Below are positions 9,523 to 19,274 of a stretch of 64,000 nucleotides of DNA, in pieces. The notes beneath the pieces were generated by a model. That model saw only the letters and a program-made list of their open reading frames with translations, had not been told where the DNA came from and did no database searches. Position 1 is the stretch's first letter. Every line of letters starts with the position of its first letter. Position numbers and translations under genes: made by a program. Source of the stretch: Isoetes taiwanensis (taxonomy: Eukaryota > Streptophyta > Lycopodiopsida > Isoetales > Isoetaceae); assembly GCA_021234155.1 (NCBI GenBank), contig JAJEKV010000001.1, forward strand, positions 23,485,189 to 23,549,188, in the 5' to 3' direction.

Positions 9523-12500
9523 ATGGCAGCCGTTAGTCCTCTCGTCGTTGCTGCATCCTACAGCAAAGCCAAAGGGCTTTTGGGTTCTTTAGAATGCAAA
9601 CGGAGCTATGTTCCCCTTCGGATCGCCTGTAGCAGCAGCGGAATCAACAACCCAGTTCTAGATCCTAGCCTGCAAGAACGAAATTTTGCATCTAAAAGCC
9701 GGATTTCAGGTGGATTAAACCTTTCTTATTGGAATGATATGCTTGCAGACTTCCTTGATTGCAAATATGAATTAACACTTCAAAATGGTAATTCTATTAA
9801 GTGAGCTTGGAAGATTTGGTTCCTAAGTTTTAAGATATTATATTATGCAGTATAATGCGGTATAATGCGATTATGCAGCTTATTAGTTATACGAAATAAG
9901 ACGGAAATAATATTTTTTATATGAACCAACATTTACTAATTTTGACATAACCTGAGGCTTCAGTGCAATGCCTTTATATATACACACTTGGGTTCAAGAG
10001 AATACTGTTCATCATGGCACTTTACATTAGCAGAATCATATCCCTTAGGCCCTTAATTGCTAGCTTTGACAGCAACACTTATGAAGAAGCAAATGTTACA
10101 GGTACTACAAATGCTGATTATGTTGTGATTGGAAGTGGAATTGGAGGCCTATGCTGTGGAGCCTTGTTAGCAAGATATGGAGAGAGCGTAATTGTTTTAG
10201 AAAGCCATTCATTGCCAGGAGGAGCAGCCCATTCTTTTGATGTGGACGGCTATTCTTTTGACTCAGGGCCCTCTCTTTTCTCTGGCTTATCATCAAAAGG
10301 TCCACAGGCGAACCCCTTAGCACAGGTAGTTACGTTCCATCCATCGCAATTATATGTCTTCTTCCAATTTAAACACTCAGATTGAATATTATATTGGATT
10401 TCATGCTTTTAGGTTTTAAGTTTCTTGTTAGGTCTTGGATGCTCTTGGCGAAAATGTTGAGTGCACGGCTTATGATTCTTGGATGGTTCATTTACCAGAG
10501 GGCAGTTTTCTCTCTAAGATCGGTCCAGATGACTTTATTAAGGTAGTTCTTATGCAAGTCCTTGACATTTGAGATTAAACATAATTTTCTTAAGAATGAC
10601 ATTTGCAGTCACATAAAAAGTAATTCTGTTTCAATGTTTCCACTTGCCATATTTGCAGTTTAAATAGAAGATTTAATAAGCAACATACTCTAGAGGCCTC
10701 TTTTGCTTTTGACATCTATTGTGACAACTACTCCAGTAACAAGAACTTTATTTAGTGTTGAAGATCATGGAAAGAACTTATTCACATCTAATCACTGTTT
10801 CTTTTGCAGCTGATGGTCCTTTTGATCTACATTTTAAAATGAAAAACACTAACAACGAAAAGTAGAGTTCAGAATTCGGGTATGAGATGTGGTCATATTT
10901 GCATTCACAAAGTGACCTGGACTAAGTGGGAGCCATTGCCAAATTTTTCTTAATCGTGTGAAACGTTTATTTCATACTAAGGGTTGAGCTTGTCTTAAGT
11001 GTGGGTCTTTTTGCTTAAAGTTTGAAGATATAGATATATCTGATCTGTGAAATTTCTGCATCTCCTTCCAGGTTTTGCAGAAGTATGGCGGTCCCAAGGC
11101 TGTTGTTGAGTGGGGACGACTTCAAGTAAGTTGCATACTTAAAACTTACATAGACAGCATTTAGTCATTGCAAAGGTGGGCCCAATACCAAATTTCTCAG
11201 GGAGTATCTATTATAACCATAATGTATGTGCTTTTCATACTGTTTGTAGTCCCACCATATCCAACATGTCATATTAACATTCCTGGGTTGCCCATCAATA
11301 CCTGGGTTGCTCATTTATTCTGTGAAGAAGGCATGCCAATCAATACTTGAAAGGCTGCTGTGAGCCTTGAAAAGAATTGTCTCTATAACCTTGAAAGCTT
11401 GCTTTCTTCCATCCTATGCTTTTCTTGACTTTGCACATCCATGGGGCAGTCCAACAAAGTCCTTGTTCCACACTATAGAGGGGATGATAGGTGGAAATTT
11501 GTTCTCGAAAGTGAAACAACTAATTTCTCTTGACTGCTTGATAGGGATGCTTAGGAGAGAGAAACTTTTATGATTCGACGTCCTTCGTAATTCAACTTTG
11601 ATGCCACTTGCTTTCCTCTTCTTTATGAATACACTTACAGAATATCTAGGTACAGTTCCTACCAAAATTTTCGTCTTAGAATCCTCTTATGCCAGCCAGC
11701 CTGTGTAACTGTTTAAGAGGTGTGCAGATAATGTTGCTTTCATTGCATTGTCAGCTCTAGTTGTTCCAGGGTACAGAATGGGCTTCAAAGTGCAACGTCC
11801 AGATTGCTGAATTTTCTCTCTACAATAAGCCCCAAGTACAATAGTCAAACCATGTGCCTTGTGGAACTAATGATACAAGCTGGTGCTTGGGATTTGATTT
11901 TTAAACTTTTCCTCTTCTTACACGTAACCCTGCAAACCGGAGGTCTAATCTTCTAGTCAAAGTAAAACAGTATGCGCGCTTGTGTGATCTTTATATAACA
12001 TTTCTGATTTACCTTAAGAGCCTTCTTTGGCCATTTTGAATTGTACCCTTGTACCCTTGTTAGTTAGTTAATAGTGCACTTCTTGCTTCTCCCAATTCAA
12101 TAGTCCTCTCTATTTTATGTAATTTCCTGTGAAAACCACATTTCGTAATGATGGAACTTCATTTATTGTAATGATATGCCAAGAGCTGGACTGCCAGTGC
12201 CAACATCACCACACAAGAACCAAAGGCAATAAACTTGCACAGAGGCTTATTGATGAACTGCTCACACGTAGCCTATGCAACCTTGAAACACAGCTTAAAA
12301 ATTTCATGTCCAGCTTATGGATCCTTAGACTTATGCATGTGGGTATTTCTTGAGCAGGATCTGGTTTCCTCTCTTTCTGGCATGTCAATGGCTCTGCCAC
12401 CAGCATCATTGCGCAGTGATTTGGGTGTTATGGTTACAGCCTTGGCACGAAATTTTCCTGGGCTCTTGGAGGCATCTATGAAAATGGGTCCCATGGGTGC

Positions 12501-14228
12501 ACTGAATGCATCGAAGCTGCTGGGGCCATTTTCAAATATCTTGGATTCACTTGAAATAAGGGACACATTCTTGCGCAATTGGTTGGATCTACTGCCGTTC
12601 CTATTATCAGGACTCAAAGCTGATGGTACTCTTGCTGCTGAGGTGGTAAGTACGTAGGTCTAATTTAAAATTGTTAATATTTTTGGCAGAGGCATCAGTG
12701 GAAGTATTTTTCTGAGCTTCCTTTAAGTCTTTGTTTTCTAGATTCGCTCCAATGCAGAATTAGAACTGGGAAATGCAGGAAAGATTTTTGCCATATGCCG
12801 TTTCGAGTTTGCATGGTGTCAAACGAAAGGAGTGATCAATTATCATCTATTAGACCAACTATGTCCTTAACAGCACTCTTGGATTTACGCAAATTAGGAC
12901 AATTTATCAAAACAAAATGGTCGTTATCATTGTTCTGATTAACAAATTAGGACAATTATCTTTGCATAACTTTGTTGTACTTGTTTTAGATACAAGATGA
13001 ACGTCTTAATCACGTTTCTGCAATTCACCAGATATACATGTTTGCAGAGTGGTATAAGCCAGGATCACGTCTTGAATATCCACTTGGTGGTGTTGGATCC
13101 ATAGTTGATGCTCTTGTACGTGGTCTGAAGAAGTTTGGTGGACGGCTAGAACTTAAATCACATGTGCAAGAAATTATTATTCATCAGGGGCAAGCCAAGG
13201 GTGTCAAATTGAAAAATGGTGCAGTAAGTACCTGATCTAGATTGGCAGAACTTGTTCCAATTTATATAATGGCATGTTTTGTGCAGATTGTGAATGCAAA
13301 CAAAGCAGTCATCAGTAATGCCTCTTTGTGGGATACTGTACAACTAATACCTAACAATGAACTTCCAAGGAGCTTTGCCGAAAGGACAGAAAACACTCCT
13401 CAATGTGATTCTTTCATGCACCTTCACCTCGGAATTGATGCAAAGGTACACGTACAGTAGAGTAGTGATAGTTAAAGTGTATGATAATGAACAACCTAGG
13501 AAAGTATAGAATGTGCTTGAGTCATATAGCTCTTAGGTTTGCATCGAACATGAAAGTTTCTCCTTATGGATTTTAGGATCTTCCACCAGACCTGGCCATA
13601 CATCACATTGTCGTCAATAATTGGGAGATTGGAGTAGATGCACCACAAAACGTTGTGTTGATATCAATACCGAGCGTTCTAAGCCCGGGCATGGCGCCAG
13701 AAGGAAAACATGTATTGCATGCTTATACTCCAGGATCAGAGCCTTTCAAAATCTGGGAAGGCCTTGACCGTCAAAGTGCTGCTTACAAACTACTGAAAGC
13801 AGAGCGTTCTGAGGTAAAAATCGTTCTTTCAGCTATTAAAAGCTTAGCTTCAACAGCTGAATACCTGATCCAGCAGGTCCACATGTAATTTAAGTGTGGT
13901 CCATGTTCTATAGGTTATGTGGAAAGCTGTTGAGACAGCTCTTGGACCAGGTTTTAGCCGGGAAAAGTGTGAAGTCAAGTTGGTTGGAACTCCTTTGACC
14001 CACAAGCGGTTTCTGCGCAGGCATAATGGTACATATGGGCCAGCCATTGCAGCAGGAAAGGGAACGTTTCCTGGTGCTAGTACACCAATTGATGGGCTTT
14101 ATTGTTGCGGTGATTCAACATTTCCAGGGATTGGTATTCCTGCAGTTGCTGCAAGTGGCCTTCTCACTGCTAACTCACTAGTGTCTGTTGGTAAACACCT
14201 CAAGCTTTTAGATCAGATTGGATTATAG
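9523..14228 (+). CDS. carotenoid/prolycopene isomerase-like protein, chloroplastic (nine exons)
   Basis: An FAD-dependent plastid protein of the CRTISO/CrtI-like amine oxidase family, closest by recall to plant prolycopene isomerase-like 1 (At1g57770 type). The exact substrate is unproven. Exons: 9523-9709, 10102-10325, 10432-10542, 11072-11125, 12358-12645, 13032-13223, 13287-13445, 13577-13813, 13914-14228. All nine joins keep frame with GT-AG borders, giving about 588 residues, near the usual family length. Residues 1-60 are Ser/Ala/Arg-rich, like a transit peptide. YVVIGSGIGGLCCGALLARYG (residues about 67-87) is the dinucleotide-binding Rossmann motif, and ESHSLPGGAAHSF follows. The C-terminal GLYCCGDSTFPGIGIPAVAASG is the conserved FAD-contacting tail. 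The first exon joins at phase 1 (…RIS-G-TTNADY). Intron 4 is 1.2 kb. No lesion is seen, so the gene looks functional. Confidence 0.93.
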
Positions 14229-15516
14229 TTTGTCATCCTTGTGGGATATTTAATTCATGAAGCACTGTCAACCAGAATGTATATGATGATGATTTTATTA
14301 TCGCGACAACCTAGACCCTCAGGTGCCCTAAGTAGCCAACATATGTTCATTGTTCACATTCGATCTTTTTTGGATCTGATCTTGTGATTTCTCCTCTTAC
14401 TTTCATGCCAGAACCATATTTAGTTCTCAAAGCATTTTCAGAACCATAAATTCCATCCTATTGCTTCAAGAAAATTCTATCGTGCCAATTAGGCTGACAT
14501 GTGGCAACCATTTTTGTACAAGGTAACATCACCTGCTACAGCCCATTGTTCTTAAATGGCCTTAAGCCTAAGGTTGGCTAAGTTATGTAAATAACTTGGC
14601 CATCCTCCCTTTTTTCACTTACTATGGTGTACAAGGCTATAATAATAGGCTTGTACGGTGACGAGGCTCAGAAATATACGTATTTATGGCATATATTTTT
14701 GGGGAACGTCACCTATAGCACATGTATAGACGCACTACTAGAGAATAGAGAATACTCAAAGGAACAAGAAAATCCTCAAGGACCTAGAGCATGCATCCAC
14801 GGATTTCGAGGAAAAGAAATATACAAATAAATATGAGCTCAATTGAGGGCATTACGATAGCAAAACAAGATGCTATCGCATCAATGGGTTGCCCGTTGCA
14901 AGACCCTTTATGCCTCTCCAACCACGTATCAATACCAATATAATGTTCTCAAAGCAGTTTCAGAACCATAAATTCCATCCTATTGCTTCAAGAAAATTCT
15001 AGCGTGCCAATTAGGCTGACATGTGGCAACCATTTTTGTACAAGGTAACATCACCTGCTACAGCCCATTGTTTTTTTTGGTATCTGTTTCCAACTGCAAA
15101 AAGAAATTGACAGTCTAAGGATTTGAACTCCAATAGCTCAAAGCTATTTCCAAAACTAATGACAAAAGTATGACATCGCTCTTGTACGAGCATGTATGGT
15201 GTCTGGAAATATATCAACGACTTGCATCTGCAGCATAGATAGAACGCAAAAAAAAAAGTATAGATAGAACGGAGGAACATAACAAACTAATGTACAAACC
15301 AGATAAAAGTGCCATCTGCAAATTCCTATTCCTCATTACCGCAGGCATACAGTTAGTAATTTGCAGAAAAGTCACAATGATTAGGGTAGCGTCTCCATTG
15401 TTTCGGGCATTTAAGGTTTGTGGATTAATATGGATGCCTTCCCTTACATCGCGATAGGCAGTTTTAGGTGCATTTGGAAGCCATTATTAAGAGCTTTCGT
15501 CATTCTAACATGTATG
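14229..15516. other. 3' flank of CRTISO-like gene, no further gene
   Basis: AT-rich sequence containing a duplicated 128-bp block described separately. Near 14566-14600 a short inverted pair around 'ggctaagttatg' could form a small hairpin. No open frame has protein-like composition. Confidence 0.4.
14423..15072. repeat. 128-bp direct repeats flanking a 394-bp spacer
   Basis: Copies at 14423-14550 and 14945-15072 match almost perfectly from 'gttctcaaagca' to 'cagcccattgtt', with only a few mismatches such as 'ctatcg' versus 'ctagcg'. The ends are not TG…CA, so a miniature LTR element is not supported. The structure could be a segmental duplication or the footprint of an insertion with duplicated flanks. 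Confidence 0.85.
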
Positions 15517-15999
15517 TAATCACCGGAAGGTTGAAATTATGGCATTTTTCCTTTAAAATAATATTTCGTAATAGTGCTCCTGGTTTTCCTGGTTTTGCGG
15601 AGCGGCGCCACCGCCTCCTCTGCTTCCCCTGCTTGCTTTGCCACCGCCTCCCCTGCTTCCGATGCTGGCGCCTTTATGCTTGATTGCTTATGCTTTCACT
15701 TATGCTTCCGGTACGGGCGCCTTACGCTTGCTTGCCTTTCCTTGCTTGGCAAATACATTAAGAGAGATGGAGATGGCGTCCGGCAAGTCAGAAAGCAGAG
15801 AGCAGAGTATTCTCCATTTTTTAGTCCACAAGCAGGGCAAAAAAAGTCCAATTTTGAAGCATAATTTCTAAAAAGAAGATACGTCCAAGGCGCCCTACCA
15901 CTGTTTTAGATCTGGAAAACAGATGTCGGAGACGATTTCTATTGAGCAGCTCTGGATTTCTTAGATTTCTTAGCCATAAATTCAACCTTCCGGTGATTA
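15517..15999. mobile_element. candidate small inverted-repeat (MITE-like) element
   Basis: A 27-bp arm at 15517-15543 (taatcaccggaaggttgaaa…) is repeated in inverted orientation at 15973-15999 with one mismatch. If the termini are taken as ATCACCGG…CCGGTGAT, both are flanked by TA, as in Tc1/mariner-type MITEs. The 480-bp interior includes a GC-rich, CCT/GCT-rich stretch at about 15600-15750 whose Ala/Ser/Pro-rich translations are low complexity. No transposase is seen. Confidence 0.55.
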
Positions 16000-16021
16000 C
16001 GCACCGGAAACTTTCCCTTTC

Positions 16022-16121
16022 AGAATATTCCCTCGGGAATATTCCCTCGGCGGCCCCGCCAGCCTCGGCGACGCTGCGGCTTCGCCGCCTCAGGAAATTT
16101 CCTCGAGGAATTTCCTCGAGG
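16022..16121. repeat. cluster of short perfect palindromes, GC-rich core
   Basis: Three self-complementary words are packed in 100 bp: repeated 'gaatattccctcggg', a GC core 'ggcgacgctgcggcttcgcc', and repeated 'ggaaatttcctcgagg'. Base composition is sharply higher in GC than the surroundings. It begins 22 bp after the right arm of the preceding inverted-repeat element. Function unknown. It may be a foldback element end or a secondary-structure-forming insertion. Confidence 0.6.
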
Positions 16122-16234
16122 TGAAGTTTCCCTTATACATAAAAAATAACAGCAATTTGAGAAAAAGCATTCAACTATACCCCTCCGTGGAGCAAGTGGC
16201 TTGCCACCCATAGGTGCCTTTCTTGTCCACGTTT

Positions 16235-16603
16235 AGGGTCCGGTCACATGAAGCTGGTAACAGGGATTCTTTGCCGTTGACAGGAACCGAATTTTTTTGC
16301 TTGGGTCACATGATCCCGTCGAAGGAAGGATTCCACGTTGCAAAGAAAGACCGGAAGCAAGAAAATTTGGCGCGCCTGTGTGTGATCAAGAAGAGGGATT
16401 GCTGCCAAGTGCTAGAAAATCTTCCAGCTGTCCTCATCTCTGAAATCCCTGTTGACGGCATTGCTTCCAACCAATGCAGAAGCCCGCTGAACGGATTCCT
16501 ATCAACAGGGCTTCTTCCCCGTCAAAATTTGGCATGTGACCCCTTCCATTTCTACGAGTGACGGCTTGTGAACCCTGTTGACAGCATCATGTGACCGGAC
16601 CCT
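16235..16603. mobile_element. hAT-like MITE candidate with about 35-bp terminal inverted repeats
   Basis: The left end AGGGTCCGGTCACATGAAGC is matched by the inverted right end AGGGTCCGGTCACATGATGC, and similarity continues to about 35 bp (…aacagggattc versus …aacagggttc). The (T/C)AGGG start resembles hAT termini. An 8-bp target duplication was not found, which weakens the assignment. The 370-bp interior has an open frame of about 115 codons, but its composition gives no reason to think it is a protein. Confidence 0.6.
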
Positions 16604-17189
16604 TAGAGTAGACGCGTTTGTGCATTCAATGGAAAAGTTTTAGGAAACCGCTTTTACATGCATTACGTGACGTAAAGTTGGGCGTAGAAAATTTCAACGT
16701 GTTACATGCCTAGATTAAAACCTATAATATTTTTGTGTGCAATGTTAAAAGGGATGGGCATCATTTTCTTAAAGTTGTTGTCAATATAATGCCACGTGGC
16801 ATGAAATTTCCTCCCCCCTAGACTTTACGTGGGAAAATGTGCCGGATGAGGCAATTTTGCCTGGTTCGGACCTAGCTCACCCTAACGAGCTCGTTAGATC
16901 CTTATCAAGCGAAATTGCCTCCTCCGACACATTATCCCTAACAAAGAGATTAGTGGCGAAGAGTTATATTAATTGGAATGTTCAACCTTGTTACCATGGT
17001 ATACTCCATGTTCCGTGTCATCCAATCTAAGCTATCCATTTTGATCTCAACGGTCTCAAAAGGACACGATAGAGGTAAGTCATGATAGAATAGAATAGAA
17101 TAGAATAGAGTAGAGTTTTTATCATCCACGGAGACTAATCGGCCTCTAGGACCTAAAAAGGAGGTGCAATAAACGTATTACTATCCGGG
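16604..17189. other. intergenic with small foldback and TAGAA microsatellite
   Basis: No gene seen. It contains a 92-bp foldback at 16839-16930 (see separate entry) and a short TAGAA repeat at about 17086-17112 ('agaatagaatagaatag'). The same pentamer repeat recurs near 22626 and 52785. Confidence 0.45.
16839..16930. repeat. short foldback (21-bp arms)
   Basis: The left arm 16839-16859 (gtgccggatgaggcaatttt) pairs with the right arm 16910-16930 (cgaaattgcctcctccgaca) with about three mismatches, leaving a 50-base loop. The loop holds its own palindrome 'aacgagctcgtt'. The whole could form a stable stem-loop and may be the remnant of a tiny MITE. Confidence 0.6.
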
Positions 17190-19270
17190 TTAAAGAAAAA
17201 TCCAACATGCCCCGAAGAATTTTTGGGAAAAAAATTGTGATAGAATTAAGAGTGTTGTCAAACTGTACAGCCTGATATGTGTGTATGTTTTTTTCCCTCT
17301 ATCATGAGGGGAAAAAATATAACACATCAGGCGAGTGCTCGACGACTGAGCTGATCCCGGCGATCCTTGACCTCTTGAAGGTATGATCCCAGCATCCACA
17401 CTGAGGCCATGCTCAACATCTCATGCAGGGGCTGGCCAGGCTGGACCAGCTCAGCATAGCGTGTCCAAATTTCACCATATGTCGGATAGCTCTGAAGGGT
17501 GTGGCATTCGTCTTCCACAGCTCCAACTTGGCGGCGTTGAGAAAGCCTCTCTTGACGCGGCTCCCTAATCCATCTCCCCATCTCAATCCGAAGACGGTGT
17601 GTGCCTGTGCAGATAGAGGCAATGGATCTGCACTTTTTCATGGGTAAATGGATGCACAGGTAGTGTTGCGGGCCTCGCTCTAGCATGGGGTTTATGTAGC
17701 ATTGATAATGTGTCGTCTTGACTTGTTCAAGGGTGCTGGCATCCCAGAGCTTGTTGAGGAAGTATGTATCAAGTTACTGTCTGAGGCTGTGGCAGCCTGC
17801 CTCCGTTTGCACTCGGATGCGCCTATGCTCCTGCACATTCCAACTGGCCAACCACTGAGCTCTCTTTTCCTGCCAGAAGGCCTTTAGACGTTGAGGCCCC
17901 ATTGCCACGGTGTAAGCGAGGCGAGTATCGCCCATACTGACCACCTTCTGGAAATAGATGATGTGTTGGTCAAGGAATTGCAAGAAGCATGTCTCCTCCA
18001 CCAGTATTTGGTATGGAGTTGTGGACTTTATCCCCAGGGCCCATGCCAAGAAAGCTTTCTACACCTACTCCAAGTCATTCCAAGCGGGGCAAGGGAAACT
18101 ATTGGGCCCTAGACTACGACCCCATACAAAAGCACAGGTTCCACTAGTACCTTGAATAGGCACGACTGGTGGGCCCAATCATACAGCTCTGCCTTGTGGC
18201 TATTGTTCTACATTGAGTAAAGTGCCTTCTAGCCTACTGCGGCTCGAAACCGAATGGAATTGTCCCAGTTCATACGGGAACTCCACTCCCAGATATTTGT
18301 AAGTGGATACCACTTCGATATTTTGGCCACGATAAGTGAGGGTTGGGACGCTTTGTTGATGTGCAGATGATATGAGGAGCACTTTGGTCTTGGCCACGTT
18401 GACGCATATGTCAGTCGCCTGGCAGAATATGTCCAGGGCATCGAGATGACATTGCATGTCTGCCTAAGTGTGAGCCAGGAGATCCACATCATTAGCGTAG
18501 ATCAGCTGTCTGGTGATCTGGTGTCGAAGTTGAGCTCGTCGTCTCTATTGTCAGCAAGCCATCTCTTCAACTGATCAATGTACAAGCCAAACAACGTAGG
18601 GAAGAGAGGGCATCCCTCATGGACCCCGATACTGCTCTCGAACGGTTGGCCCGCTGGTTGCAGCCGGCCTGAGCATGTCTCCTACAATCTGTACGTCACG
18701 TTCTGCAGTTCCACAAGGACCTCCAGCTGTTGCAGTCTTGCCTATAGTTTTCCCCGAAGCACAGTATAAAAAGCCTTGGCGAATTCTACGAAAAACAATA
18801 CAGGTCTTGTCGATGATTTCGGATGTCCTCAGATGTGATCAATGCTTGAGAGCCTCGACCTGAATCCTACCTGCATGAGTGCCCGTACTTCCGCTGCTTC
18901 TGCCCATCTTGTAAGCTGCCGCTCGAAGATCCTGGTGAGAAGGAGCTTTGCAAACATTGAATTGATCATGATGGTCTGGTAATTGGCCGGGCAGTGTGTA
19001 TCTCCTGGCTTGTAGATTGGGACAACCCTACTAGTAGTCCACTGCGGGGGAAACCTTCCCGCAATGCCCTATTGAACGTGGCAGTTAGTATCGGTGCCAT
19101 GGACGGTCCTGCCCACTTGAGTAACTCTGCCTGCATGCCGTCGAGGTCTGACGCTTTTCCATTGGCTAGACGCTGCAACCTCTGCACTACCTCCGCCTCT
19201 GTGATTTCCAGCGTCGGGCCCTGTTGCGAGGGACCTTCTTCTATATCTATATATAAATGTCAGCATAAAT
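17190..19270 (-). mobile_element. decayed L1-type LINE, ORF2 remnant
   Basis: Minus-strand pieces follow the order of a LINE ORF2. The RT finger LANGKASDLDGMQAELLKWAG lies at about 19180-19110. FAKLLLTRIFERQLTRWAE and a degenerate FVEFAKAFYTVLR follow at about 18940-18770. A palm core IYANDVDLLAH lies at 18482-18510, then NVAKTKVLLIS and NTYKYLG-like motifs (about 18400-18280), thumb/connection pieces (18049-17774), and a C-terminal VEDECHTLQSYPTYGEIW (about 17510). Frame changes and stops are frequent, and the palm motif is YAND instead of YADD. Wording is closely related to the nearly intact LINE at 35.5-40.1 kb, so this is an older copy of the same clade. The endonuclease half is missing at the high-coordinate side. 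Confidence 0.8.
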
Positions 19271-19274
19271 ACTA

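Noticed and set aside
12129-12657. Alternative longer start for CRTISO-like exon 5 within intron 4
   Set aside because: The phase and family alignment require the acceptor 'gagcag' at 12357; upstream codons in that frame do not match the family.
14423-15072. Miniature LTR element (TRIM)
   Set aside because: The 128-bp repeats do not start TG or end CA and no primer-binding site or purine tract is visible.
15574-15871. Ala/Ser/Pro-rich frames of 77-96 codons
   Set aside because: Low-complexity CCT/GCT tract open in several frames at once, which points to composition and not coding.
16214-16561. 115-codon frame inside the hAT-like MITE
   Set aside because: It starts outside the element, spans the inverted repeat and has no recognisable motif; probably chance.
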